A stretch of DNA of 64,000 bases from Chitinophaga caeni (GTDB lineage: Bacteria > Bacteroidota > Bacteroidia > Chitinophagales > Chitinophagaceae), in the NCBI RefSeq assembly GCF_002557795.1, contig NZ_CP023777.1:1116001-1180000 (forward strand), given 5' to 3'. Below, piece after piece: positions 54,046 through 63,169 of the stretch (positions are counted from its first letter, which is position 1; the number at the start of each line of letters is the position of its first letter). The notes under the pieces are model-generated. The model saw only the letters and a list, made by a program, of their open reading frames with translations. It was not told the DNA's origin and ran no database searches. The translations under genes and the position numbers were made by a program.

Positions 54046-55410
54046 CTATTTAGCCAATTCGCTCTCTAACAACTTCTTAAGATCGGGAGTAGAGGGGCGC
54101 GGGGCATCGATCGTTACCACGTTACCTTTCTTGTCGAACACCAAGAAACGCGGAATACCTTTGATATCATAGTATTTTGTGATATCGTTCCAACCGCCGG
54201 CAAATAGCTGAACGCCGCCCAATTGCTCCTTTTTCACAAAGTCGATCCATTTTTGTTTGTCTTTTTCAACATCCACGGAAACGCTTACAAACTCAACGTC
54301 TTTTCCGTGCATTTCCTCTTCAAGCTTTTTCAGATAAGGGATTTGTTGCTTGCAAGGTCCGCACCAGGTAGCCCAAACATCGATAACAACAACTTTACCT
54401 TTAAAATCAGAGAAAGCCACTTTCTTACCTTCAACATTTTCGTAGCTGAAATTCAATCCCGGCTTACCTTTTTCAAAGGAACGTAAAGCTTTTTCAGCCT
54501 CTTTGTATTTATTAATTTGATAATCTGTAACCAGGTATTGTTTTACCGGAGTTACGGCTTCAACAAACGCTTCGTAAGTTTTATGGGAACTGAGACCATC
54601 TGCGATATAATCACCGATCACGCGCTCATCACCAAAAATCTTGGCGGCAACTTGGTTAAATTCAGCTGGCTTGGGCCTTGTTTCCTTTGACATCATATCA
54701 TACAAGAAATACATCCGCAAGTAATCCATACCGTCGCCCATTTCAAGCACCTTGTCGTCATTAAATTTCTTATCCTTCAGGATGGTGCCGTAATAGGCAG
54801 GGTAATCCTCTTTCAAAGGATGTTTGGAGCGCGGGGTGTAAATAAATTTCATCGCGGCATATTCCACATCTGCATCCACCAAGAACTTCATCAATTCATT
54901 GAAGTTCTTATTAGAGGTCTTAATACCGGATTTAAACTTTTCAGCTTTCGGTATAAAATCTACCATCACCGGGAAATACTCATCATAAGTGTAATTCCCT
55001 TTCATGAACATGTGGGCCGGATAGGTAATAGGCAATACCATTTCGTTCCATTGGAACATGGTTTTGTTTTCCTTGGAGCCTTTCACCAATTCGGCGCCCT
55101 TATCATGAATAATGAATTCCAGCGCGTCCTTAGGCTTTAAATAGAAACGGACATATTCCTGGCCATTGTCGCTAACATAATACAAACCTTCTTTGACGCT
55201 TGTTAAAGCAAATGCGAAACGATGTTGATCGTCCACGGGAGCCGTTGCGATTTTTTGATAATGACCTTCATTTACCGAGTAGAGGTTCATCGATGTTGTA
55301 GTTTCGCGATCAGTTTTCCCTTGGATGAGCGTGGGTTGATCCTTCTTTGCATACACCGTACTTGAACCCCATACGGCTACTGCTAAAAGCAGGTAGCGGA
55401 GCTTTTTCAT
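54046..55410 (-). CDS. TlpA-type thioredoxin-fold protein, secreted
   Basis: 454 residues: signal peptide (KLRYLLLAVAVWGSSTVYA), an N-terminal beta-rich domain of the kind that precedes many Bacteroidota TlpA proteins (about 27-130), a helical linker and a C-terminal thioredoxin fold (about 318-454). The redox centre is W349-C350-G-P-C353 in WATWCGPCKQQ, and the cis-Pro region is IKGIPRFLVFD. It should reduce or oxidise disulfides in the periplasm. ATG at 55410. Confidence 0.88.
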   Translation of the reverse strand: MKKLRYLLLAVAVWGSSTVYAKKDQPTLIQGKTDRETTTSMNLYSVNEGHYQKIATAPVDDQHRFAFALTSVKEGLYYVSDNGQEYVRFYLKPKDALEFIIHDKGAELVKGSKENKTMFQWNEMVLPITYPAHMFMKGNYTYDEYFPVMVDFIPKAEKFKSGIKTSNKNFNELMKFLVDADVEYAAMKFIYTPRSKHPLKEDYPAYYGTILKDKKFNDDKVLEMGDGMDYLRMYFLYDMMSKETRPKPAEFNQVAAKIFGDERVIGDYIADGLSSHKTYEAFVEAVTPVKQYLVTDYQINKYKEAEKALRSFEKGKPGLNFSYENVEGKKVAFSDFKGKVVVIDVWATWCGPCKQQIPYLKKLEEEMHGKDVEFVSVSVDVEKDKQKWIDFVKKEQLGGVQLFAGGWNDITKYYDIKGIPRFLVFDKKGNVVTIDAPRPSTPDLKKLLESELAK

Positions 55411-55571
55411 TTTGCGTTTTTTAATGGTGGTAATAAATGTGACTACTAGTTAATGACTGCAATTTAACAATAGCCCCCCGAAAAACCGGCTAAAAATGTT
55501 TAGCGGTTAAAAAATCAGAAAAATGGTAACAGATGGATTATACAATTGTCGGAAACTAATACAGACTTCAC

Positions 55572-55579
55572 TAACTTTG
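55572..55579 (+). promoter_or_regulatory. -7 element placed right before the MFS start
   Basis: TAACTTTG ends 4 bp before the ATG at 55584, so a transcript starting at the usual distance would begin at or near the start codon. Confidence 0.4.
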
Positions 55580-55583
55580 CGCC

Positions 55584-56798
55584 ATGAAACCGCAGCAGGG
55601 GTCTATCTACACTTTACAATTTATTTTACTATGCCTGAGTAATGCACTTTTTTCGGCGAGCTTCAACATGATGATCCCCGAATTACCGGCTTACCTCACA
55701 CAGTTGGGTGGCGCCGATTACAAGGGATATATTATCGGTTTATTTACTTTGATGGCGGGCTTGTCCAGGCCATTCAGCGGTAAATTATCCGATACGGTTG
55801 GCCGTGTACCGGTAATGGTATTCGGCTCATTAGTCTGTGTAATATGTAGTTTGCTGTACCCCCTGGTTAGTTCCGTGTTTGCTTTCCTGCTGCTCCGTTT
55901 CTTCCATGGATTTTCTACAGGATTCAAACCTACCGGCACCTCTGCCTATGTTGCGGATATTGTTCCGTTCAACAGGAGGGGGGAAGCAATGGGCATCGTG
56001 GGGCTGTTCAGTACCATCGGCATGTCGTTGGGGCCGTCGATCGGCGGACTGATTTCCAATCTATGGGGTGTGCAAACGATGTTCCAGTCTTCGGCCATGT
56101 TCGCTTTGCTGTCGGTCGTAATATTAGTCGGCAGCATGCGTGAAACCTTGGAAAACAAGCAACGCTTTTCATTTAAATTATTAAAAGTATCGAAGAACGA
56201 GATATTCGAACCCCTGGTAATTGCCCCGATGGTTGTGACTTGCCTGACCTATGTAAGTTACGGTGCGCTATTAACCATCATCCCGGATTTTAGTGAGCAT
56301 CTCGGTGTGGCCAACAAGGGATTATTTTTTACATTTTTCACGGCTAGTTCAATCGGGATAAGACTTTTGGCCGGGAAAGCATCTGATAAATACGGCCGCG
56401 TGCCCGTATTAAAAATCGCTGCAACGGTAATGGCTTTATCCATGTTAATGCTGGCCTATGCCAATTCTGCTACTTTGCTATTGGCAGCCGCACTCGTGTA
56501 TGGTATGGCCTTGGGACTCACGGCGCCAACCACGGCCGCCTGGACGATCGACCTCGGCAACCCGCAACATAAAGGAAGGGCCTTGGCAAGTATGTATATA
56601 GCATTGGAAGTAGGTATCGGCTTCGGGGCATATTTAAGCGCCTTTATTTTCCATAATGACCCGAAATATTTTACACTAACATTCTTGGTGAATGCCGTAA
56701 TTAATATTGCTGCCAGTATTTACCTGGTGGCTATCCGCCCGACAAAATACACGAAAGCCGCGTTCAGGTACGTGAGCAATAAAGATAAGATGAAATAG
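55584..56798 (+). CDS. Major facilitator superfamily transporter
   Basis: 404 residues, twelve transmembrane helices in two halves. The loop 2-3 motif is GKLSDTVGRVPVM and the motif between helices 8 and 9 is GKASDKYGRVPVL. The motif C region GLFSTIGMSLGPSIGG resembles drug/sugar exporters of the DHA1 type. The substrate is unknown. ATG at 55584; it stands alone. Confidence 0.9.
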   Translation: MKPQQGSIYTLQFILLCLSNALFSASFNMMIPELPAYLTQLGGADYKGYIIGLFTLMAGLSRPFSGKLSDTVGRVPVMVFGSLVCVICSLLYPLVSSVFAFLLLRFFHGFSTGFKPTGTSAYVADIVPFNRRGEAMGIVGLFSTIGMSLGPSIGGLISNLWGVQTMFQSSAMFALLSVVILVGSMRETLENKQRFSFKLLKVSKNEIFEPLVIAPMVVTCLTYVSYGALLTIIPDFSEHLGVANKGLFFTFFTASSIGIRLLAGKASDKYGRVPVLKIAATVMALSMLMLAYANSATLLLAAALVYGMALGLTAPTTAAWTIDLGNPQHKGRALASMYIALEVGIGFGAYLSAFIFHNDPKYFTLTFLVNAVINIAASIYLVAIRPTKYTKAAFRYVSNKDKMK

Positions 56799-56811
56799 GG
56801 GCATGGTTTGC

Positions 56812-57192
56812 CTATGCCTGCAATCCTCTTTCAAACATGATTTTATTTAAGAAGATGGCCGCGATAGAAGCAGCGCGATGTTTTGCCAGGCTGGCTTTCT
56901 CACCATCAAAATGGTCATCAATAGTTTGAACGAACAGGCTGATCCAGCGTTCAAAATGATCTTCTCCAACGGGGAGGTGCCTGTGATGGGCAAAAGGATT
57001 CCCTACGTATTCAGAATTTCCAAATAAGATTCCCTGCCAGAATTTGTACATCTTGGCCAGGTGGGCAGGCCATTGATCTGCTGCTATTTTACTGTTAAAG
57101 ATCGGGCCGATCAGGTCATCTTTTTGCACGCGGCCATAGAAGGCATTTACAAACGTTTCCACATCGGCCTTAGTCAAAATATCACCTTTCAT
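56812..57192 (-). CDS. Group III truncated hemoglobin
   Basis: 126 residues. The 2-on-2 globin fold opens with VETFVNAFYGRVQKDDLIGPIF; KMYKFWQGILFG and FAHHRHLPVGEDHFERWISLF carry the proximal His region. It is the class III (trHbP) type common in Bacteroidota, binding oxygen or nitric oxide in the cytoplasm. The ATG at 57192 is used; in-frame codons upstream begin with a TTG. Confidence 0.85.
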   Translation of the reverse strand: MKGDILTKADVETFVNAFYGRVQKDDLIGPIFNSKIAADQWPAHLAKMYKFWQGILFGNSEYVGNPFAHHRHLPVGEDHFERWISLFVQTIDDHFDGEKASLAKHRAASIAAIFLNKIMFERGLQA

Positions 57193-57251
57193 GGTACAAA
57201 TTTCCGGCAATAGCTCCGCTTGGGAAATGATTTACATCAATAATGGCAAAT

Positions 57252-57758
57252 TTATGGCTTAAGATGACGGGCAAAACCAATCTCATCACGGTTCTCATTG
57301 AGCCATTGCAGGATTTCGTCGAGAAATTTCTCCACGTGATTGTTAATCGTCTGATCATCAATCTCTTCCGGCTCCAAGGTTTCCAAAGTTTGATTTTGAG
57401 CCGGCCCTTCTTCCAAACCTTCGATCAAAGGCATTGAAATCCAAGCAACAATCTGCCCATTGCGGGTTTGAGAGAATGATAAGAAGCCGCCGATCTGCAT
57501 TTTATTGATAACATTAATCGGGGACTTTTCCATGATACCGCTCGGGATCGGGTTAAAGCTGATAAATACCGATTCCAGGTTGACTAACATATCATTCAAG
57601 TTCACCGACCAATCTAGCTTAATCTTCTCCGTAATTTCCTGTAACTTATTCATTAACAAAGGTTTTGTCGCCGTTTGCCACGATTGTCTACGCTGTTCAA
57701 CCTTTTCAAATGACCCGGCTAATTCGGCCGCTAATTTTTCAATAGATTCTGTTGCCAT
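57252..57758 (-). CDS. Hypothetical cytoplasmic protein
   Basis: About 168 residues. The N-terminus (MATESIEKLAAELAGSFEKV) and the C-terminal half are helical, and there is a beta-rich middle (IGGFLSFSQTRNGQIVAWIS). It has no signal peptide and no domain that I recognise. The ATG at 57758 is taken; an alternative ATG lies at 57785. It follows the globin gene upstream by 59 bp on the same strand. Confidence 0.6.
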   Translation of the reverse strand: MATESIEKLAAELAGSFEKVEQRRQSWQTATKPLLMNKLQEITEKIKLDWSVNLNDMLVNLESVFISFNPIPSGIMEKSPINVINKMQIGGFLSFSQTRNGQIVAWISMPLIEGLEEGPAQNQTLETLEPEEIDDQTINNHVEKFLDEILQWLNENRDEIGFARHLKP

Positions 57759-57933
57759 AGATGCTGATGTATTAGTTAAGAACATTCTATTCTATTCAAT
57801 TTAGTTATTCTACCAAACAAATGATACTTATTTTTAAGCCCTAGCTCTAAATACCTGGAGAGGAACAAAGGTAGTGGAAATCAGAAGTTTAATTTAAATC
57901 ATAAATAGTAATTATCTTTTGCAAAAATTCTAT

Positions 57934-58362
57934 ATGCGAATCAAGGTGATATTATTATTGGCCTGCTGCTTTTTTACAGCCCGTTCTTTTGCGCAGCATC
58001 CGGAAGAAGCCAAGATCAAATCGATCTTACAAGTGCAAAATGTTGCCTGGAATAAAGGCGATATCGATGCTTTCATGGAGCCGTATTGGCATTCAGATTC
58101 CCTGATGTTTATCGGGAAAAGCGGCGTTACTTACGGTTGGCAAGCCACCTTGGACAACTACAAACGTTCCTATCCCGATGCTGATGCCATGGGAAAACTG
58201 ACGTTCACTTTCGTGCAATTCAAGCCCTTGGATAGCAAGCACTATTTCGTAGTTGGCAAATGGCACCTGGCCCGATCTATCGGTGATGTGGGCGGACATT
58301 TTACCTTGTTATGGGAAAAAATTAACGGGCGCTGGGTCATTATTGCGGATCATAGCAGCTAA
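57934..58362 (+). CDS. Secreted NTF2-like (SnoaL/DUF4440-type) protein
   Basis: 142 residues: signal peptide (RIKVILLLACCFFTARSFAQ), then an NTF2-like fold with KSILQVQNVAWNKGDIDAFM, SDSLMFIGKSGVTYGWQAT and GHFTLLWEKINGRWVIIADHSS. Such domains bind small molecules or act as isomerases; the role here is unknown. The ATG at 57934 replaces a TTG five codons upstream. The stop overlaps the converging gene by a few bases. Confidence 0.78.
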   Translation: MRIKVILLLACCFFTARSFAQHPEEAKIKSILQVQNVAWNKGDIDAFMEPYWHSDSLMFIGKSGVTYGWQATLDNYKRSYPDADAMGKLTFTFVQFKPLDSKHYFVVGKWHLARSIGDVGGHFTLLWEKINGRWVIIADHSS

Positions 58363-58718
58363 AATTCTTCATCATTCTTAGCCCCCGGGCCCAATGAATA
58401 TAGGAAACTGCTTATTAAAGTTTGAACAAGGCTAAACAACAAGGCCCACCAAAAGCCGTCCACGCGGAAACCATCTATTAATTCGCTGGCAATCAAGATG
58501 ATAATAGCGTTAATAACGAAAATGAATAGCCCCAACGTAAAAACAGTTATCGGCAGCGTGAGTATCAATAAAACGGGTTTCACCAAGAGATTTAATATCG
58601 CCAATACGAAGGCAAGCAATAAGGCTGTTATGAATGAATCCAATTCTACACCGGGAAGTATATATTGCGTTATAAGTGCCGCCAAGGCTGATATTAGGAT
58701 ACGTAACAAGAAATTCAT
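58359..58718 (-). CDS. YvlD/phage-holin-superfamily-IV membrane protein
   Basis: 119 residues with four transmembrane helices: LLRILISALAALITQYILPG, LAFVLAILNLLVKPVLLILT, GLFIFVINAIIILIASELI and WALLFSLVQTLISSFLYSL. It matches the small YvlD-type family annotated as holin superfamily IV; it is probably a housekeeping membrane protein, not a lysis protein. The ATG at 58718 is chosen because the long upstream frame to 58973 reads like non-coding DNA. Confidence 0.8.
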   Translation of the reverse strand: MNFLLRILISALAALITQYILPGVELDSFITALLLAFVLAILNLLVKPVLLILTLPITVFTLGLFIFVINAIIILIASELIDGFRVDGFWWALLFSLVQTLISSFLYSLGPGAKNDEEF

Positions 58719-59040
58719 AAACAATATATTTTTGCGATTGTAGCCCGGGATCATGATCCATTGCTGTTCGAAACCGGGTTGTTCGTGTTTGGGCTTTAGA
58801 ATATTATTTCGAAATAACCTGAAACACTTGCTAGTTCGAGTTTCCAAGCTCGGCCCCCCATGTGGAACAACATTCAACTGATAGAACATCTTGTTCAGCA
58901 GCATTCGGATTCCAACAATTGGCAGTTCGTGGTGCAAGGAGTAAATACTATTTCGTTTCCTGTGCAATTGCAACTGTCCTCAATCGTGCGTTGATCCGGG
59001 CTTGGAAAAACCTTTGGATTACAATCCCGGGCAACCGGAA
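58719..59040. other. Intergenic region with an uncertain 44-codon frame
   Basis: Plus-strand 58860-58994 opens with ATG and encodes 44 residues with natural-looking composition (WNNIQLIEHLVQQHSDSNNW), but no upstream ribosome site or family is recognised. The rest shows a GGGATCATGATCC palindrome near 58747 and nothing else. Confidence 0.35.
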
Positions 59041-60327
59041 TTAAACAACAATCAATTCATAAAAATCTGTTTTATTTAAATATTGTTGTGCTAATTGCTG
59101 GATTTCTTCAGCGGTAATATTCTTAATTACCTCGATATTTTTATAAAAATAATTCTCATCTAAATCATTCAATATCAAGTTTTTCCATCGCTGAATCACT
59201 TGAAAGGCGCCATCTAAATCACCCAGGGTCAGCCCTAGCATATAATTTCTCACCAGGCTCAGCTCGTCTTCCGGCACCAGCTCGGTTTTCATTCTTTCCA
59301 TTTCATGGTACACTTCCGTGATGGTGGCTTCACATACATCGCGACCGGCTTCGGTAGAAATATTCAACGCGCCGATTTGCCTGAAGTTATAAACCTGCGA
59401 ATGAATACCGTAAGTATATCCTTTATCCTCGCGGATGTTACTCATCAACCTGGAACCGAAATACCCGCCGAATATCGTATTCATGAAGCGGATTTTAAAG
59501 AAATCGGGATGGTAACGATTCGGCATTGGGCGTGCGATCCTAACGGCGCCCTGTACGCCATTTTCATCATTTACAACCCGGTACAACTTCTCTTGTGCCG
59601 GCTGGATGGGTAGATCTTTACGAACGATCTCCGATTTTCCGTTCCACTGGTCGGCACCGAAAAATTCGTTGAGCAGTGCGATAAAATTAGCGGGGAAGTT
59701 CCCGGCTAAAAAGATTTTACAATTGTTGTACGTATAATGTTGCTTGTAAAAGGCTTTCAGCGTTTCGCTCTGCAAAGCGTCATAAGCCTCCACGCTGCTC
59801 ACGCGTCCATAAGGGTGGAAGCTACCGAACAAGTATTGATCGATATACCTATTGGCCAGGAAATCGCATTTCTGCAAACTAACGGCCAAGCGCTGCTTCA
59901 TGATCTGTTTAAAGATGACTAATTCATCTTCCGGGAACACGGGGTCCAGGATCACTTCTTGCAGGATGGGCATTAAATCGGCAAAATGCTTGGTCATGCA
60001 ATGCAGGGAATAGGTACCGTGTTCATGATGCAGGCTCCTGTTGAGGTAAGCGCCGTAATATTCAATATTTTCATTAATGTCTAAAGCGGTATGCTTGCTG
60101 CTACCGTTTTTCATCAGGTAGTTGGTAGCAAAAGCTTGTTGTCCTTGGGTTTCAAACCAACTACCACCGGGAAACACCAACTCCATCTGGATGGTGTCTT
60201 GTTCTTTAGATGGAACCACGTATACGGGAATTCCATTATCCAAAGTATATTTCTCGTATGGTTTCAGCGTCAGTTCAAAGTCTACTGCATCTTTAAACGC
60301 AGGTGCTTGGCTTCTATTTAGCGTCAT
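59041..60327 (-). CDS. M16 metallopeptidase, non-catalytic partner
   Basis: 428 residues, one full M16 (two-domain) chain. The zinc motif HXXEH is absent; the position holds ATNYLMKNGSS. The second-half substrate motif RXXXY is conserved in REDKGYTYGIHS. It should pair with the catalytic M16 protein encoded 39 bp upstream, like other two-subunit M16B peptidases, and be located in the cytoplasm or periplasm (no signal peptide seen). ATG at 60327. Confidence 0.88.
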   Translation of the reverse strand: MTLNRSQAPAFKDAVDFELTLKPYEKYTLDNGIPVYVVPSKEQDTIQMELVFPGGSWFETQGQQAFATNYLMKNGSSKHTALDINENIEYYGAYLNRSLHHEHGTYSLHCMTKHFADLMPILQEVILDPVFPEDELVIFKQIMKQRLAVSLQKCDFLANRYIDQYLFGSFHPYGRVSSVEAYDALQSETLKAFYKQHYTYNNCKIFLAGNFPANFIALLNEFFGADQWNGKSEIVRKDLPIQPAQEKLYRVVNDENGVQGAVRIARPMPNRYHPDFFKIRFMNTIFGGYFGSRLMSNIREDKGYTYGIHSQVYNFRQIGALNISTEAGRDVCEATITEVYHEMERMKTELVPEDELSLVRNYMLGLTLGDLDGAFQVIQRWKNLILNDLDENYFYKNIEVIKNITAEEIQQLAQQYLNKTDFYELIVV

Positions 60328-60366
60328 TATAATTTCCTTTCATTAAAATTTATCCATCAACAAAAA

Positions 60367-61614
60367 CTAGCTAATGGAGCCATCGGCATAATAATACAAC
60401 GTGTTGGTATTGTTGGGGTTGAAAATAATTTTAGATTGTTCGAGGATATCTTCCACGGTAACTTTCTCATAATTTTCGAACTCGTTGTTCATCAGGTTGA
60501 TATCACCTAGTAATTCGTAGAACGCCAGGTTATTGGCCCGGCTCATCAGGCTCATGTCTTCAAAAGCCAACATGCTTTCCACGCGGTTTTTCACCTTGTT
60601 CAATTCCCTTTCCGGGATGATGGTTTCCTGCAATTTTTGCAGTTCCGCATTGAGCGCTTTCTCGGCATCTTCCATCTTCACACCTTTTACCAATTTACCT
60701 TCAATGAGAAATAGCCCGGCATCGTTTGAACCGTAATGGTAGGCTTCTATATTACTGAAAAGTTGCTGTTCTTTTACAAGGGATTGATGCAAACGGGAAG
60801 AGGAGCCGCCGCTTAATACATCAGAAACCAGGTCGGCCGCGTAATACCTCGGGTCCAGCCTAGAATAAATATGAAAAGCTTTGTACAAGGCGTCCAGTGG
60901 CACTTTCGCTTTCATTTCCTTGCTTCTCGGCGCAGTTTGCGTTGGCTCTTGCGGTAAATGGCGTTCGTATTTTTCCCCTGCGGGAATATCCCCAAACCAT
61001 TTTTCTGCCAGTTGTTTTACCTGTTCGGTGGTAACATTCCCGGCAACACAAAGCACGGCATTTACAGGGCGGTAATGTTTGAAGAAGAAATCCTTGACAT
61101 CCTGCAACCTGGCATTTTCAATATGCGAGAGCTCCTTACCGATCGTCATCCACTTATAGGGGTGCGTTGTATAAGCCAATGCTCTCAAGTTAGCATGTAC
61201 ATCCCCGTAAGGTTTATTGATATAATGCTCCTTGAACTCTTCACAAACGACTTTCCTTTGTACTTCCAGGCTCTTTTCGGAGAATGCCAAAGAAAGCATC
61301 CGGTCACTTTCCAACCAGAAGGCGGTTTCAATATTTTCTGCCGGGAGCTGGATATAGTAATTGGTAAAATCGTTGGTGGTATAGGCGTTGTTTTCTCCTC
61401 CGGCCATTTGCAGCGGTTCGTCATATTCAGGGATATTGATCGAGCCGCCGAACATTAAATGTTCAAAAAGGTGCGCGAAGCCCGTTTTTTCCGGGTTTTC
61501 ATCGCGGGCGCCTACGTCATACATCACATCTAAAACGGCCATTGGCGTGGTATGGTCTTCGTGTACAATCACCCTCAAGCCATTATCCAAAGTAAATTTA
61601 TTAAAGTGAATCAT
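60367..61614 (-). CDS. M16 metallopeptidase, catalytic subunit
   Basis: 415 residues. Inverted zinc motif H48-L-F-E51-H52 in FAHLFEHLMFGGS, with the third ligand expected in CEEFKEHYINKPYG (about 125-129). It is the active half of a two-chain M16 enzyme with the protein downstream. No signal peptide is seen. Its ATG (61614) is preceded by the aspartyl protease gene on the same strand with 127 bp between them. Confidence 0.92.
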   Translation of the reverse strand: MIHFNKFTLDNGLRVIVHEDHTTPMAVLDVMYDVGARDENPEKTGFAHLFEHLMFGGSINIPEYDEPLQMAGGENNAYTTNDFTNYYIQLPAENIETAFWLESDRMLSLAFSEKSLEVQRKVVCEEFKEHYINKPYGDVHANLRALAYTTHPYKWMTIGKELSHIENARLQDVKDFFFKHYRPVNAVLCVAGNVTTEQVKQLAEKWFGDIPAGEKYERHLPQEPTQTAPRSKEMKAKVPLDALYKAFHIYSRLDPRYYAADLVSDVLSGGSSSRLHQSLVKEQQLFSNIEAYHYGSNDAGLFLIEGKLVKGVKMEDAEKALNAELQKLQETIIPERELNKVKNRVESMLAFEDMSLMSRANNLAFYELLGDINLMNNEFENYEKVTVEDILEQSKIIFNPNNTNTLYYYADGSIS

Positions 61615-61741
61615 ATTTGATAATCGTTCAAATTCATGAGCAAATACATCCTAACAAAGCTATATATCCTTATTTTTCAGCCATTTCCGGCCAATTCATC
61701 CTATAAAAATAAGAACAATTATCCTTAACAAACAAATTGCC

Positions 61742-62965
61742 CTACAGGATACTCTTAATAAACAATTTTATCAGCATTAATTCCCCATCTCTCCTGATGA
61801 GCAGGGTTGGTTTTGAACCGACATGCTTCAGTTGATCCCGGTAGGTCTGTAGATTATTACTAAAATTATTGTTAACCGCTAAAACGAGATCGCCTCTTTT
61901 AAACCCTGCTTTTTCTGCCGGCGAGCCCTTGATGATATCCGTGACCACGATATTATCATCGATCAGGTAAATGATTAATCCCGTGTAAGAATAATCAAAT
62001 GGATCCCGGAAGTGTGTATTGGGCAAAAGATATATTTCCTTCTTGTCGTAATTGATCGTAAGGTTAAAGCGGCGGAGCAAGTCATTTCCCAACATACCGG
62101 CCAGGAAAGGGTACGCGGTGATATTCGTTACATCGTTGAATAAGTATGTAGGGATATTCCTGAAAGTGTAAGGCCCCACTTTTATCTCCTTCATGGTTGT
62201 TAAAAACATGCTCATTTTTCCGCCCAGGCCTTGCGCTTCGGTGGGAATCAGTTTTTTCTTCTTCTTCGGTAACAGCATACTATCGGTTACAAAATCCATA
62301 CTCATCAATAAACACATCCCGGCGCCGGTATCGAAATAGAACCTCCCCCGGACATCCCGTTTCGAATTTCTCAGCGGGGCATATACTATCGGGATAAAGT
62401 TGATGGCTGGCTTCAGTAAATAGCCGCCCCGTTCGTATTCAAATTTCCCCTTGTTAAATATCCTGATCTCCTCCTTATCATAATCAACTTCCACGATATA
62501 CCGGCTCAACAGGCTGTAACCCATGATCCCGTCTACCCGTATACCGTAAACCTGGCTGATCAATTCGTAGTCATTAACATGAAAATCCAAGCTGTCTACG
62601 TCTAAACCCGGCAAATGCAAGGTTTGATTCTCAGCAAACCAAACGTTCTTTGATGCCACCAGGCCCCTGACAATCTTATCAGAAGGGTGGAGGGGAACAC
62701 CGAGCCTTACGGCCGTAAAGGTATCCAGCGAGATCCCTGCGCTACCGGTATCGAGGATAAATTGCAAGGTGTCATTATAATTGCTCAGCTTGGCAAATAT
62801 CACGACGACCCCGCCGTAAAATTGTTTGAACTTGAACTTTGTTATCAACTGGGCATCTTGCTGTGGCGTTGAGGGCGTTTGGGATTTACATAGGTAAGGC
62901 ATAAACACCAGTAAGACCAAGGCGCAGCCGGTTAGTACCAGTCGTTGTAGTTTTTTATAACGCAT
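61742..62965 (-). CDS. Retropepsin-like aspartyl protease with PDZ domain
   Basis: 407 residues: hydrophobic signal/anchor (LVLTGCALVLLVFMPYL, about 9-25), then two pepsin-like half-repeats with active-site DTG motifs at D72 (FILDTGSAG) and D212 (YFDTGAGMC), and a PDZ domain (about 325-400; GSPAEKAGFKRGDLVLAVNN). It is probably exported, perhaps lipid-anchored through Cys26. Such proteins process or degrade envelope substrates. ATG at 62965, and it is probably cotranscribed with the M16 pair. Confidence 0.85.
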   Translation of the reverse strand: MRYKKLQRLVLTGCALVLLVFMPYLCKSQTPSTPQQDAQLITKFKFKQFYGGVVVIFAKLSNYNDTLQFILDTGSAGISLDTFTAVRLGVPLHPSDKIVRGLVASKNVWFAENQTLHLPGLDVDSLDFHVNDYELISQVYGIRVDGIMGYSLLSRYIVEVDYDKEEIRIFNKGKFEYERGGYLLKPAINFIPIVYAPLRNSKRDVRGRFYFDTGAGMCLLMSMDFVTDSMLLPKKKKKLIPTEAQGLGGKMSMFLTTMKEIKVGPYTFRNIPTYLFNDVTNITAYPFLAGMLGNDLLRRFNLTINYDKKEIYLLPNTHFRDPFDYSYTGLIIYLIDDNIVVTDIIKGSPAEKAGFKRGDLVLAVNNNFSNNLQTYRDQLKHVGSKPTLLIRRDGELMLIKLFIKSIL

Positions 62966-63117
62966 AAGGAAGCACGAATTTCGTCGTGTTACATAAATTT
63001 AACATTTATGTAATAGCAAAACATCAATTTATCAAATAAAAACAGATTTGTATGTCAATTAATTTATTCTAATCGGGTTCGCTATTATCGACCCTGTACA
63101 TATTAAAAATAACTTGC

Positions 63118-63149
63118 TTGTAATTACTCCTGCTAAAACCCTACCTTTG
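63118..63149 (+). promoter_or_regulatory. Promoter of mqnC
   Basis: TTG at 63118-63120 and TACCTTTG at 63142-63149, 21 bp apart; the -7 element ends 20 bp before the ATG. Confidence 0.5.
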
Positions 63150-63169
63150 TTGATATTAAGGTTCAAAGG

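Noticed and set aside
58719..58973. N-terminal extension of the YvlD-like protein
   Set aside because: The extension has no membrane segment or family pattern and would shift the first helix by 85 residues.
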